This document shows, one piece after another, positions 1-10,840 of a stretch of DNA of 64,000 nucleotides. A program made the position numbers and the translations under genes. The notes under the pieces were generated by a model. That model was not told the DNA's origin. It saw nothing but the letters and a program-made list of their open reading frames with translations, and did no database searches. Within the stretch, counting starts at the first letter, position 1. Each line of letters starts with the position of its first letter. The stretch comes from Azorinus chamasolen (Eukaryota > Mollusca > Bivalvia > Cardiida > Solecurtidae), in NCBI GenBank assembly GCA_963576725.1, contig OY755239.1, positions 62,848,953 to 62,912,952 on the forward strand, read 5' to 3'.

Positions 1-23
1 GTGAATAGCAAGCGAATGGTTAA
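1..23 (+). mobile_element. MITE-C, 3' terminus only
   Basis: The window opens in the last bases of a MITE-C copy: GTGAATAGCAAGCGAATGG followed by TTAA, the terminal inverted repeat seen in full at 44316-44336. The rest lies upstream of the window. Confidence 0.75.
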
Positions 24-437
24 GAAGTGGGTCGTTCCTACCGGCGATAGTTTGTTCAGCAATCTGAAGGTAAAACAACTCTCGTGGCCAATCCAATAAA
101 ATCCAGTCTAGAAACAGTAAATCAGTTTGACCAAAAAGATTTAGGGTCGTTATTAATATTGATATCTTATAACGATCACACAATTTGGGTCTCCAGGGAG
201 AAGTCAATAGCCTACACCAATTTGTGGGTAAATGATAGGGCTTCAACACAACCGGTATGATATCGAAATCGGTTTTTTTCTTCAATCAGAGCCAGATTTC
301 TTTACGGTAGAAAACATTTATGCAGTTTCATAGAAACAGTCCATATCATTTCTGAGATAGGCCTATGACTTCAGGACGCACAGATGGACAATGCCAAGAC
401 TATGTTCTGATCTGGATCTACCCTGTTTGAAAAGGCA
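24..437. other. Unassigned sequence
   Basis: No long ORF, repeat partner in this window or RNA gene was recognised here. Confidence 0.5.
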
Positions 438-686
438 TTAACCCTTTCCCTTATGTAAGCGCAGTCTGACGCATCTGTAAACAGAGTAGATCCAGATCAA
501 ACGGCTCCTATAGGAGCCGTCTGATCAGGGTCTGCTCTGTTTGCTTATGGTGTAATATAGATCTGATTCTACAACTTCTGCCTGAGCCAAAATGTCCCGT
601 GTTCATATGCCATTATAAAAAATAATCTTATTAATATTCATGACGTCATTATTTCTTACATGAATACGTATCAGGGAAGGGGTTAA
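438..686 (-). mobile_element. MITE-F
   Basis: TTAA at both ends. The central palindrome (about 479-543) has arms around GGCTCCTATAGGAGCC. The AATATTCATGACGTCATTA block near the right end identifies family F, reversed. The left arm reads ATCCAGATC and the right arm, reversed, CCCTGATC. Confidence 0.85.
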
Positions 687-769
687 CATGCCTCTGTGCT
701 ATGTAAAACAATGCAGACCATGATCAGTGGGAACTTCATGACGTAGATCAAACATACGGCTCGGTGAGT

Positions 770-860
770 ATTTTGTATACTTCGGAATGATCCTAATGAC
801 CCAAGCATTCAGACAAACTTAGGCAAATAGTGCAGATCCAGAACAAACTGCTCCTGTACA
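770..860. repeat. K-like palindrome fragment
   Basis: One arm of a palindromic repeat (AAATAGTGCAGATCCAGA) follows CAGACAAACTTAGG. A better copy with both arms is at 38920-39050. It is truncated by the MITE-A that begins at 865. Confidence 0.45.
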
Positions 861-864
861 AGTC

Positions 865-1080
865 TTAACCCTTTCCTGTTCTGTATTTATTCCAAAGATC
901 AATACCTACTAAATATTCATGGACAAAATGGTTACAACGAAATATGGAAGGTAGAATATTGTAGCTATTTTCGAAAGTAAAGAAGCAGATTCAAACTCCA
1001 TTAGAAAACAGGACCCGTCTGATCAGGGTCTGCTGTGTAAGCAAATGTGTGAAACACGTTTATATGAAGCAAAGGGTTAA
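865..1080 (+). mobile_element. MITE-A, palindrome damaged
   Basis: TTAA ends and the family-A left body (CAATACCTACTAAATATTCA) are intact. Most of the left palindrome arm is deleted, leaving about 216 bp. Confidence 0.85.
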
Positions 1081-1455
1081 ACTATTTGCTATGATTGTCA
1101 GATTAACAAAAGTATGCCAAATCGGCTTATTTTGCTACACAAAAAAAGCCATGGAGAGTTGAGATTGGATATCCGAATAATTATGGTAATTATCGAAGTT
1201 CCAGCATCCCGGAAGGACTTGTCTGCATGGCCTGATCTAGCTATAACAATGTATGTTAATTTCTTCCTCTGCCACATAATTCTTATTGTCGTCTGCAAAA
1301 TTTGTCGTCTGCTGCAACTTGTATTGGTTTTGTTTCTCCCATTTTCTTTCGAAACACAATATAACAGTATCAGTTTGAACAATAATTAAACACAGAATCA
1401 CTCAGCGTCTTATCTGGGTCCAAACTGTTTTCCAATCTGACCAGGCTCGCTATTT
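1081..1455. other. Unassigned, with a decayed D-like palindrome
   Basis: From about 1270 the segments GTCGTCTGC and CTTATCTGGGTCCAAAC resemble MITE-D (compare 38459). Overlapping antisense ORFs of 94 and 91 codons show no domain and run into this repeat, so they are not called as genes. Confidence 0.4.
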
Positions 1456-1632
1456 GCAGCGGTGTGACGCCGCATATGCGTGTCGCCGCATAGATGTGAC
1501 AGGTTTCGTCTATGCTGTGATTTTCAACGCATAGACAGGGCGGTTTCGTCTATGCGGCGACGCGCAACGCATACACAGATCGCCCTGTTTATGCGGCACA
1601 AGACAATTGTTCATTTTTGCCGCATATACAGG
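1456..1632. repeat. GCCGCATAGACG-type repeat (family M)
   Basis: GC-rich, with several direct and inverted copies of GTCTATGCGGCG / CGCCGCATAGAC. A second copy is at 2536. Ends are not clear. Confidence 0.6.
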
Positions 1633-1680
1633 TCTAAGTATTCACCATACATTTAAAAAAATGAGAATATAACAAACTCC

Positions 1681-1760
1681 AATGATAATGATGATGATAA
1701 TGATGATGATGATGATGTTGATGATGATGAAGACGACGACGGCGGCGGTGGTGGCTGTAG
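1681..1760. repeat. (ATG)n / (GAC)n compound microsatellite
   Basis: Runs of GAT/ATG grade into GACGAC and GGCGGC. The antisense 79-codon ORF here encodes only a histidine-rich translation of the microsatellite. Confidence 0.9.
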
Positions 1761-2535
1761 TGTTGTTTGTTGTTGTGCTGGCTTCGGCGGCGTTTTATTA
1801 GAGCCTTCCCTCTATAGGGGTGAGAGTTTCTCTTGTCCACCCGTTTGTCCGTACGTCCCAAAATATCATGCATGCGTAGCTGCTTTACTATTTGACAAAT
1901 AGAGTCTCAAATCTTTACACGAAGGTTTGTTGAAATGCAAAAATGTAAACGTGTGTTCTGACAAGTGTTATAGCCATTGACCAAGTCAACATGGAGATCT
2001 TCTACACAATATTATCTTATATATATATACCATGATCCATTGCCACAGTAACTCCTCAACAACCTAACCTAACATATAGTGACTAAACTTTACACATATG
2101 TTCATTTGAATTCGAAATGGTAAACCTTGGTTTCTGTTTTCATATCTTTTTGAATTACAGACAGCATAGCTAGCCCCTGACTGTGTCTTCATTGATTTTG
2201 TCTGTACCCTATAATCTTGCAGCGAGCATAGCCTGACCTAGTCAATGGGGTTTAATTGCTGCATACTTCTTTTGTGGCACGCAACGCTCAAGAAGTACTT
2301 GACCTGTACTAGCCAAACATTACAGATTTTTTTTAGCATTTTAGAAAAAATAGCAAAAAGAATCATCAAACACAATGATAATGGTTGAAAAATAAACAAA
2401 GGAATTATTATTAAGTGCAATTTACTGCAACATATGATGGTTGCTTTGGTTTTGTTAAATACGTAGCATTACATTAAGCCCCTTATAATTATAATTATTA
2501 TTAGCATTATCATTAGATTGTATGTATATGATATC
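1761..2535. other. Unassigned sequence
   Basis: AT-rich single-copy-looking DNA with a short TA run near 2020. No feature seen. Confidence 0.5.
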
Positions 2536-2684
2536 GTCTATGTGGCGCAATTGTGCATTTTCGCCGCATAGACGGGCCTTGTAAAGGAGTTGAAATCACC
2601 GTATATACGAAAGCGCTCATGTCTATGCGGCGACACGTCGATGCGGCGACACACCTATGCGATGACACGCCTATGCCGGGTCAC
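2536..2684. repeat. GCCGCATAGACG-type repeat (family M)
   Basis: Second copy of the repeat at 1456, with CGCCGCATAGACGG and TCTATGCGGCGACAC in inverted arrangement. It abuts the duplication that begins at 2689. Confidence 0.6.
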
Positions 2685-2688
2685 AAAG

Positions 2689-3060
2689 TGGAAGAGTTTA
2701 CTACCGACATCAATAGTTACATACATACGAAATCCCCTGCAAATAAGTGTTCTTAACCCATTCCCTCATATGCTATTTTAGACCAACCTCTTTGAATAAA
2801 TCTACTGAGAAGGGGCTCTTACTAGCAAAAAGGAAACTTTTAGAATTATGTACATGTAGTTTTGAAACCAATGTGGAAGAGTTTACTACCGACGTCAATA
2901 GTTTACATACGAAATCCTCAGCAAAAAAATTATTATTAACCCATTCCCTCATATGCTATTTTTAGTCAAACCTCTATGAATAAATCCACTGAAAAGGGAC
3001 ATTTACTAGCAAAAAGGAATGTTTTAGAATTATGTGAAGTTTTGAAATCAATGTGATAAA
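2689..3060 (+). repeat. About 184-bp direct tandem duplication
   Basis: GTGGAAGAGTTTACTACCGA occurs at about 2689 and 2873, each followed by the same spacer and the same start of a MITE-B. A MITE-B and its flank were duplicated, and the first copy lost its right half in the process. Confidence 0.8.
2753..2870 (+). mobile_element. MITE-B, 5' half
   Basis: TTAACCCATTCCCTCATATG start and the ACCTCTTTGAATAAATCTAC body. It stops where the tandem duplication restarts. Confidence 0.8.
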
Positions 3061-3125
3061 TAGAGCATTTGCTGCTATGGAGCAAAAGATGCGTCGGAAG
3101 GAGCCAATATGAGGGAATGGGTGAA
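2936..3125 (+). mobile_element. MITE-B
   Basis: Left TTAA is intact. The right end reads GAGGGAATGGGTGAA, so the terminal TTAA is mutated. Part of the right palindrome arm is deleted. Confidence 0.85.
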
Positions 3126-3353
3126 GGTAACGCATTTCTAGAAACAGCCTTACATCATTGACAACAATATTTTATACAGTATGCCATTGATTTTATTCTG
3201 TATGGTACATTATAACAGGACCATCAATTCCTAAATACTTGCAATATTCTACAACCCATCTTAACGTTTTAACTCAAAAATATTAATGCTGTGTGACCTG
3301 GGTACACTCTGTTGAAAATGCATTAAAATACATATATTTATGTGGTAAAGGGT

Positions 3354-3513
3354 TTAACCCATGAATGTGTGACGCGCAAGCACTATCATTTGCAAACAGT
3401 GTAGACCTAGATCAGAGGGCTCCTCTAGGAGCCCTCTGATCAGCGTCTGCATTGTTTGTCATTCTTAATCCTCCAGCAAGTTTAAGCCTTTCATACTGAG
3501 TGAACTCTATAGT
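3354..3513. repeat. K palindromic repeat
   Basis: Starts TTAACCCATGAATGTGTG. The palindrome GAGGGCTCCTCTAGGAGCCC (about 3416-3435) is followed by a CTTTCATACTGAGTG tail. Another copy (28222) carries the same tail reversed. Confidence 0.65.
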
Positions 3514-3522
3514 ACAACATTT

Positions 3523-3690
3523 AACAAGAGGGCCAGAGTGGCCCTGATATCGCTCACCAGACAACAGAGGAGAAGATTTTCACTATATGCTTCTATAGAA
3601 AACTAGCCAGACCTGGGGCGGGCCAATTTTAACCTCAGGGGCATAATTTATATTACTTTTGTAGAGGACCTCAAGTGAAGAAAATTAAAA
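3523..3690 (+). mobile_element. Family H element, 5' part
   Basis: Opens AACAAGAGGGCCAGAGTGGC with hairpin AGGGCCA/TGGCCCT, then TCGCTCACC and about one core unit. The core appears to resume near 4840, so the element is split by the I, A and F insertions between. Confidence 0.75.
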
Positions 3691-3861
3691 CATAAAACAA
3701 TGTAAATCTAAAGAAGGGCATACAAAAAATGTATACAGTCTCCCTGGGCAATATGGTTGAATTTCAGAAAGAATAAATTAATCTATACTTCTGTTCAAAA
3801 TTTCAGATATTTTCATTACACCTTCACGAGTTCATATTATTATTCATGTCTCAACTTATTT

Positions 3862-4085
3862 TTAACCCTTCCCCTGTTCTGTTTATTCAAAATTTCAATA
3901 CCTTGGACAAAATAGTTATAATGAAATATGGAAAGTGGGACAGTGTAGCCATTTTAGAAAGTAAAGAAACATCTTTCAAATTCCATTGACAGATACAGCA
4001 GGCTCTGATCAGACAGCTGCTAAAGGATCTGGGCCTGCTCTGTTTGCAAATGCCTGAAAAGGCGTTTATATGAGGGAAAGGGTAA
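3862..4085 (+). mobile_element. MITE-A
   Basis: TTAACCCTTCCCCTG start and GAGGGAAAGGGTAA end. The palindrome is eroded: left arm GGCTCTGATC against right arm (reversed) GGCCCAGAT. Confidence 0.85.
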
Positions 4086-4097
4086 AGTATACATAAT

Positions 4098-4542
4098 ACA
4101 AGAGATGTACGCAGACAGCGCGCTCCACTTTCTTTAGTGCTGGATAGTGTAGTGGAAGTCTAAGTCAGAAAGGGCAGATAACTATAGCAAAATTAACTTT
4201 AGGGTTACCTGCCCTTGTGGAATGGGTCCCCCTTGTAATAGTTAACATGCATACCAAATTTGAACCAAATATCTTGGACAGTTTCTGAGACATTGACCTG
4301 AACATAAAACTTAACCAACAATGAAAATTCTAAGTCGAAAAAGGGGCATAACTATGGCAAAATTAATTTTAGGGTTACCTACCCTTGTGAAATGGGTTCC
4401 CCTTGTGATAGTAAACATACATACCAAATATGATCCAAATATATTTGATGGTTTCTGAGAAAAGGACCTTAACAAAAAGGTTAACCAACGCCGACGCCGA
4501 CGAGAGGGTCATGACAATAGCTCCACTTTTTCAAAAAGTAGA
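4098..4542 (+). mobile_element. Family I tandem-core element
   Basis: Opens ACAAGAGATGTACGCAGACA with GCGCGCTCCAC. Two core units of about 170-180 bp follow (AAAATTAATTTTAGGGTTAC marker), then GCCGACGCCGACG. The 3' end is a hairpin ACTTTTTCAAAAAGT. A second copy is at 32624. Confidence 0.75.
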
Positions 4543-4607
4543 TTGTATATTGTACACAAAATGAAAATGATTTTATGCACTTTGCACTATATTATATCAT
4601 AAAGCAA

Positions 4608-4708
4608 ACATAGCAGATTGATCAGATGGCTACTAAATGAGCCATCTGATCTCGGTCTACTCTGTTTGCAAAGGTGTACAAATGCATATTTATGGAGTAA
4701 AGGGTTAA
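4608..4708 (+). mobile_element. MITE-F, 3' half
   Basis: Palindrome and the tail ATTTATGGAGTAAAGGGTTAA. The left body is missing. Confidence 0.75.
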
Positions 4709-5074
4709 TTGGCCTGTTAACTGAACAACAGACTAGAAGGGAGGCAATCCATTTATCAAAAAGTGCAATGGGAGATAACCTACCTCTTATGTATGCTAAA
4801 AATAGCCAGCTAAAATAGCAAATTGCTGACAGCTTAAAAAACTGTCTACCCCTTGGGAGGGGCCAATTTTGACCCCCAGGGGCATGATTTATATAACCTT
4901 TGTAGAAAACCTGAACATGATGTTATGTGCCAAATATGAAAGCCGAGGACCTTCAAATTTCAGAGAAATAGTTCTTCAAAGTGTTCACTATATGTTTCTA
5001 TTGAAAACTGACCACCCCTGGAGTGGGATCAATTTTGACCCCAGGGCCATAATTTATATAACTTGTGTAGAGGA

Positions 5075-5480
5075 CCTGAACATGATGCTATGTGCCAAAT
5101 ATATAAGCTGAGAACCTTCTAGTTTCAGAGGAGAATATTTTCACTATATGTTTCTATTGAAAACTAGACACCCCCGGGGCGGGGCCAATTTTGACTTCTG
5201 GGGCATCCAGAAATGGAAGGAGAACGTCGGATATCTGTACTATTTCATTTTTGTTGTACCCTTTATTACTTTTCTATACCTGAACATGATGCTATGTGCC
5301 AAATATATAAGCTGAGAACCTTCTAGTTTCAGAGGAGAATATTTTCACTATATGTTTCTATTGAAAACTAGACACCCCCGGGGCGGGGCCAATTTTGACT
5401 TCTGGGGCATCCAGAAATGGAAGGAGAACGTCGGATATCTGTACTATTTCATTTTTGTTGTACCCTTTATTACTTTTCTA
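5075..5480 (+). repeat. Identical 204-bp tandem duplication
   Basis: Positions 5075-5278 recur at 5279-5480 with no difference that I can find. The unit spans an H core segment plus the first about 70 bp of the inserted sequence, so the duplication post-dates that insertion. Confidence 0.9.
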
Positions 5481-5888
5481 CAGTTACTCAGTTTGCAGCT
5501 CAATCATTGAGTACACTAGCGATAGGTGGATACAGTTTGTTCACTTAAATGTTTTCGTTATACATGCACTTTACCACTGTATTTGCCGTCGCGGTTGTTG
5601 TAGTTTAGTCGGAGAGGGGATACGTTTATTTACACTGTTTGTCTTTTAGGGTGGGGATGGAATAAGTGTGAGGTTGGGCGCCCATAAACCGGTTTAACCC
5701 CCCAGTGACTTTTGTCACTGACCGTTCCAAGGCGGTACTTCCATCTTCCTCCTATTGTATGTTTGTTTTGTCTTTGTGCGTCTCTTGTTGTTTTTATAGT
5801 TATGTACATTTGCTGTTTCCTTGTGTTGCTGTTCGGGCGACTGTTTGTTCTGTATGTGGTGTTTCCTGCACGACTCATTTTTGTACTT
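5209..5888 (+). mobile_element. Retrotransposon-like 3' tail inserted in family H
   Basis: Sequence foreign to H separates GGGGCAT from CTTTTGTAGAGG. It includes CCGGTTTAACCCCCCAGTGA and the local palindrome AGTGACTTTTGTCACT, a motif I recall from dispersed mollusc retroelement 3' ends. Short ORFs (84, 66, 75 and 82 codons) show no domain. The family is uncertain, and the 5' boundary is blurred by the 204-bp duplication. Confidence 0.5.
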
Positions 5889-6148
5889 TCATATACCTTT
5901 TGTAGAGGATCTATAGATGATGATATGTGCCAAAGATGAAAGCTGAGAGCCCTGTAGATTCAGATGATTTTTAAAGGTTCAAATTGTTGACGACGGACGA
6001 CGAACGACGCACAACTCATGCCGATGGACATCAGGCGATCACAAAAGCTAACCCTGAGCACTTTGTGCTCTGGTGAGCTAAAAATAAACGTTGAAAGCGT
6101 TTAAGTTTCTGAAACAATATAAAAACCATTCCAAGAACAAATCCGTTA

Positions 6149-6358
6149 TTTTACCCTTTCAATGCGGGAAAACAAGTCACTACTGTTCTTTGCAAACGGT
6201 GTAGATATAATGAAGATCTAAACGGGGAAGTCCTCACATCAGGGTCAACACTGTTTGTTGTATTACATCTTTCTTTTTTTTTAAAAAAAAGTCCCTGAAC
6301 ATTCACGGTAAGTTTGACCTGTTCAAATTTTGAAATAGTCCGCATTAAAAAGGGTTAA
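6149..6358 (-). mobile_element. MITE-E, diverged
   Basis: Matches 27648 in order: CTTTGCAAACGGTGTAGAT, decayed palindrome, CATTCACGGTAAGTTTGACC, and AGGGTTAA end. The left terminus is mutated to TTTTACCCTTT. Confidence 0.75.
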
Positions 6359-6678
6359 ATGCTACTTGTTGTTAAACTCACGTGTAGAAAAAGAATACAA
6401 TTGGTATCGATTACATCTAGGCCAGCTGTAATTGTGATACCATGTCTAGTCAAGAATAACCCATATAAACGCGACAGTTAACGTTTTCCTTCATTAAGAT
6501 TTATAATACAAAAACTTCATGAATATTCATAACCTAAATGTGAAGTCGGCGTCCAATCCAAATCCATATTGTCCCTAATGCTTCTGACAGACATATAAGA
6601 AAGCATACTTCAAGCATTTTAAGATGGCAATATACAACTTGCACATTTTAAGCTTGATGCACTTACCTTTAGACATGT
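6359..6678. other. Unassigned sequence
   Basis: No feature seen apart from an isolated TTCATGAATATTCATAA near 6515. Confidence 0.45.
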
Positions 6679-7667
6679 AACAAGAGGGCCAAGATGACCC
6701 TTAATCGCTCTCCTGATTACCATAGTTTTAAGATTATAGCTGAGTAGCCCCAGGATGGGGCCAATATTGAGCTAAGGGACAATATTTGAAAAATGTTGGT
6801 AGTGGATCATGAGCAGTGGTTCTGGAGAACAAGATTTCATGAAGATTCAGCTAAAATGTGATCTCTAGAGTATTTACAAGGTTTTCCTACTATATGACCT
6901 AGTGACCTAGTTTTTGACCCCACATGACCCACTTCCAAACTCGTCCGAGATTTAATCAATACATCCATTCTAAGTTCCATGAATATTGGACAAAAATTGT
7001 GACCATTAGTGTTCACAGGGTTTTTTTACTGTGTGACCTTGTGACTTGGTTTTTAACCCCACGTGACCCACTTTCAAACACGTCCGAAATTTTATCAAAA
7101 CAATAATTTTGACCAAATTCCATGGCGATTCGGCTGCAAATGTGATCTCTAGAGTGTTCACAAGGTTTTTCTACTATTTGACCAAGTGACCTAGTTTATG
7201 ACCCCACATGACCCACTTTCAAACTAGTTTGAGATTTTATTAAGGCAATAATTCTGACTAAGTTTCATGAAGATTGGACAAAAACATGTGACTACAAGAG
7301 TGTTCATAAGGTTTTTCTACTACTTGACCTAGTGACTTATTTTGACCCCACATGACCCACTTTCAAACTCGTCCGAGATTCGATCAACACAATCACTCTG
7401 ACCAAGTTCCATGAAGATTGGACTAAAATTGTGACCTCTAGAGTGTTCACAAGCGTTTCCTATTTGACCTAATGACCTAGTTTTTAACCCCACATGACCC
7501 ACTTTCAAATCTGTCTGAGGTTTTTTCAAGATAATCATCATCACAAAGTTTCATGAAGATTGGACTAAAATTGTGACCAAGTGCTCAAAAGCAAATTGTT
7601 GACAACGCACGACGGACATTCAAGTCTCCCAAAAGCTCACCCTGAGCTTTGCTCAGGTGAGCTAAAA
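6679..7667 (+). mobile_element. Family J tandem-core element
   Basis: Opens AACAAGAGGGCCAAGATGAC and TCGCTCTCCTG. About five core units of near 145 bp carry GACCTAGTGACCTAG, ACCCCACATGACCCAC and TCGTCCGAGATT. It ends with CACGACGGACATTCAAG and a hairpin of CTCACCCTGAGC / GCTCAGGTGAG before CTAAAA. A second copy is at 36808. Confidence 0.85.
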
Positions 7668-7783
7668 ACCTGCAATGTTCACCACTTACCTGAAAAGAAA
7701 AAATAACAAAACTATAATTTATATTTACAGTAAAATCCCTCTAAACCAGAATTTCAACTAGAATTATCACTAAAGGTGGTGAA

Positions 7784-8645
7784 TATCCCCGCACGGCAGC
7801 AATGATTGCAAATCCAAGTTTGTGACACCAACTACCCATGTAAAAGGTACTCGAAGTTCAAGTGGATATAATTGTGTAATGCCTTCCACTTAAGACAGGA
7901 AAATTGTGTCTTGTATGTCAACTATCAATTCAATAACTTTCAAAATTGAGTTTCGACACCAACTCCCCATGTTTCATGCCAAAATGACAAAAAAAATACT
8001 CAAAACTCAAGGGGAGATAATTCTGTAATGGCCGGTGGTAAACACATGAATATTGCGTCTTGCACATCTACCATTCGTAATGTATACCAAGTATAAATTC
8101 AATAACTTTAAAACTGAAGGAGGGGTTCGCGTCACCAAAATGTATGTCAAATATCAATTCAATAACTTTCAAATGGAAGGAGGAGTCTGCGACATCAACT
8201 CCCCATGTTTCATGTCAAAATGACAAAATATTAAAAGTTCAAGTGGAGATAATTCTGCAATGCCGAGTGTTAAACACATATAAATTGCGGCTTGCACATC
8301 TACCATTCCCATTCGAGGTTATTATTTATGCCAAATATAAATTGAAAAACTTTCAGATTGAAGGAGGGGTTCGCGACACCAACTCTCCATATTTCATGAA
8401 ACAATTGTCAAAAAACTCAAAGTACAGGGGAGATAATTCCGCAACGGCCAGTAGTAAACACATGAAAGTTGCGTCTTGCACATCTACCATTCATGGTTAT
8501 TATTTATACCAAATATAAATTCAGTAACTTTAAAACTGAAAGAGGAATTCGCGACACCAACTACCCGTGTTCAAATGCGGACGGACAGCCCGACCAACCG
8601 ACAGGGTGATTCCAGTATACCCCCTCAAACAAGTTTGCGGGGATA
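7784..8645 (+). mobile_element. Family Q tandem-core element
   Basis: Starts TATCCCCGCACGG and ends TTTGCGGGGATA, a 9-bp terminal inverted repeat. Core units (ACACCAACTCCCCATGTTTC, CTTGCACATCTACCATTC) recur irregularly at about 130-235 bp. CAAACAAGTTTG forms a hairpin just inside the 3' end. ORFs of 124 and 96 codons only translate core units. A second copy is at 41096. Confidence 0.75.
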
Positions 8646-8739
8646 TAATAAAGAACAAGTTAGGTACTTTATGCAGGGCTGTTTAATGCAGGGTGGCAGT
8701 CATACAGAAAACGACTTTGGGAGCTTTCTGCACACCTGC

Positions 8740-8991
8740 TTAACCCTTTCCCTGTTCTATATTTAGTCCAAATTTCAATACCTACTGAATATTCATTAAC
8801 AAAATAATTATAAAAAAATATGGAAGGTGGAACATTGTAGACTTTTTAGAAAGCAAAAAACCCCAGATCTTTCAAATTCTATTAGCAAACAGAGCAGACC
8901 CTGGTCAGACGGCTCCTCTAGGAGCCGTCTGATCTGGGTCTTCTCTGTTTGCAAATGCGTGAAAACACATATATATGAGGGGAAGGGTTAA
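8740..8991 (+). mobile_element. MITE-A
   Basis: Full length, 252 bp, with TTAA at both ends. Left arm CCCTGGTCAG, right arm (reversed) CCCAGATCAG around GGCTCCTCTAGGAGCC. Confidence 0.93.
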
Positions 8992-9442
8992 TATTAAGCT
9001 GTCACCGGACAAAAATGCAGGGCTGAAATCTATTAAACTATGACATTCACCATGTGTATATATAGGATGTTTGAACAAAGGCCCTGCACATCTCTTTACA
9101 AGTAGAAAATTGCTGTAAATTTACAGCAAAGGGAAGAAGGGCTGCGCCAGAAAAAAGCTGGTCATAATCCGAGTGGAAAGAAATTGGGAGATATAACAAA
9201 CTAATGTGGAATGATATAAAAGTTTTAATGTGTAATGAACAACAGAGTATGATCACCTCCCTTCAGAATTTATAATCTTCACAACAGCATGTGTTAAATG
9301 CTTGTGTGACGACCGTAAAACGTCGCCCTGTACTTCATTCTCAGTGTTGTTATACCTTCTGATCCTTTAAGATCATGAATTTCAGTACTTCTTGTTGTGA
9401 AAATTGAATACCGCTTAAGCCGGTGCTAGGGGGAGTAAGCAG
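8992..9442. other. Unassigned sequence
   Basis: A 69-codon antisense ORF is present but has no recognisable domain. No other feature seen. Confidence 0.4.
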
Positions 9443-9530
9443 TGTTGCACTTTCAATTACTGTTCATGAACAGACTCAATAAAACCGAGACTGCAATTTT
9501 CTCTTTTGGTGTTGCAATTTTTGACTACTT
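9443..9530 (+). mobile_element. Possible retroelement tail fragment
   Basis: TGTTCATGAACAGACTCAAT and AAAACCGAGACTGC resemble a dispersed bivalve 3'-end motif as I remember it. There is no second copy in this window to confirm it. Confidence 0.3.
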
Positions 9531-9945
9531 AAACTGTAAAATACATTATAGAAACATTGGTGGCATTTTAACAAACATTGTATCGAACAAAGGAGTATAT
9601 ACAGTAAAAACCCTCTTTTAAAGGCTAAGTGATTGTGAGAAAGAGACGTAGCTCAGCTTAAAGCAAGGAGCAAGTAAAACAGAAAGCTACTGAAGGAGCT
9701 CTCCGGTTTTCTTTAGGCTTGTTTTAAGCAGTTACCTTAAACATGCAATAATTAATGCAACTGAGTGGTCATAATAGAGGGTTTTAACTGTAAATTACAT
9801 GATAGAAACATTGATGGCATTATAACAAATATTGTAATGATCAAAAGAGTATATACAGTAAAACCCTCTGTTAAGACCACTTAAACTGTAAATTACATGA
9901 TGGAAATTTTGGTGGCATTATAACAAACATATTAAAATAGCATAC
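9527..9945 (+). repeat. Three direct repeats of about 65-100 bp (family S)
   Basis: TTAAACTGTAAAATACATTA, GTGGCATTTTAACAAACATT and ACAGTAAAAACCCTCT recur in order from about 9527, 9783 and 9880. The last copy is truncated. The spacing is unequal, so this looks like nested insertions rather than a satellite. Confidence 0.7.
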
Positions 9946-10159
9946 ATATGGGTGAAAGTTTGCAGGCTCTAAAACATTATGGGGTAGTAAGTTGTTCAAT
10001 GTGGGGAGAAGGAGTAAGAAGAGTGACAATGGCTCTAAAACGCTTACCCGAGTAGACCATGAGGAACAGTGAATCTGAGGGCATATGGAAAGATAGAAAG
10101 CGTTCATTTGAGTGGTAAAAACATTTTTCTGTGATAAAATTTAAGTAGTACTAAAACTG

Positions 10160-10311
10160 GTATGCTTTCATCAAAGCCTATGTTGTAACCACTCAGTAGA
10201 AGCATAGTAAAGCAAATATTGTAATGAGTGGACACTACATAGGGATTGATGGAGCATTTTAAACACACGGCAGAATAAAAATGTGTTTACACACTTTTAT
10301 CTGGAGCTCTG
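10160..10311. mobile_element. Family G foldback element, old copy
   Basis: A decayed palindrome (CCTATGTTGTAACCACTC against GAGTGGACACTACATAGGG) is followed by the family-G right terminus TTTATCTGGAGCTCTG. The left terminus is lost. Confidence 0.6.
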
Positions 10312-10639
10312 TTGTTACCGGACAACAGTGGCAATCACTGTTGTAAAGAGGGTGCACTATAGTACAGAAAATAATAATACATGAGCAACAATATCAGTGA
10401 ACGAGGAAGCACAGCAACAACTGAAATGCACACCTCTGTTAAGCATTAACCTGCTACGACTTTCTCGTCTGTTGCATTTTAAACTGTATCTGATTCCATT
10501 AAAATTTTGCTAATCTTTTACCGGCTATCTGACAAAATATTTCTGAGACAGTGTCAAGTTGTATGTGATTTAAACTATTTTCTATCCATGGTGTATGTTG
10601 GCAGGATAAGGCTCATCTGTTGCACTGTTAAATCTAATC
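10312..10639. other. Unassigned sequence
   Basis: Contains a local inverted pair (CAACAGTG / CACTGTTG near 10322-10344). Nothing else seen. Confidence 0.4.
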
Positions 10640-10840
10640 GTCTATATAAAAAAAGAAATAAGTCGTCTGCATCAATATTTTAATCTTCTCCCTGTTGGTT
10701 TCAAAATCATATTCATCAAGTCAAACAATTTTGGATTCTGATGAGAAGCCGAGTTACTCGGCGTCTTATCTGGGACCAAACGGTTTGCATGTGTAATCAG
10801 AGATTCGCCACTGGCACTAAACCAGTTAGGAACAGTTGAG
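10640..10840. repeat. D/EE-like palindromic repeat, diverged
   Basis: AAGTCGTCTGC at the left, then TTTTGGATTCTGATGAGAAG and CTTATCTGGGACCAAACGG as palindrome arms. The arms differ at the shared position: CTGATG against, reversed, CAGATA. Confidence 0.6.

Larger units (their letters stand above)
4840..6085 (+). mobile_element. Family H element, core and 3' end
   Basis: Core units (GGGGCCAATTTTGACCCC, GAACATGATGCTATGTGCC) repeat and end with GACGACGGACGACG and the 3' hairpin AGCACTTTGTGCT followed by GGTGAGCTAAAA. The core is interrupted at about 5209-5888 by a retrotransposon-like insert. Confidence 0.8.

Noticed and set aside
1098..1389. Antisense pair of 94- and 91-codon ORFs
   Set aside because: No domain, and the 3' half overlaps a decayed D-like repeat. 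Open frames on both strands suggest chance.
8144..8766. 124- and 96-codon ORFs
   Set aside because: They lie wholly or largely in family Q core units. Their internal peptide repeat reflects the tandem DNA, and the frame is not kept between units.
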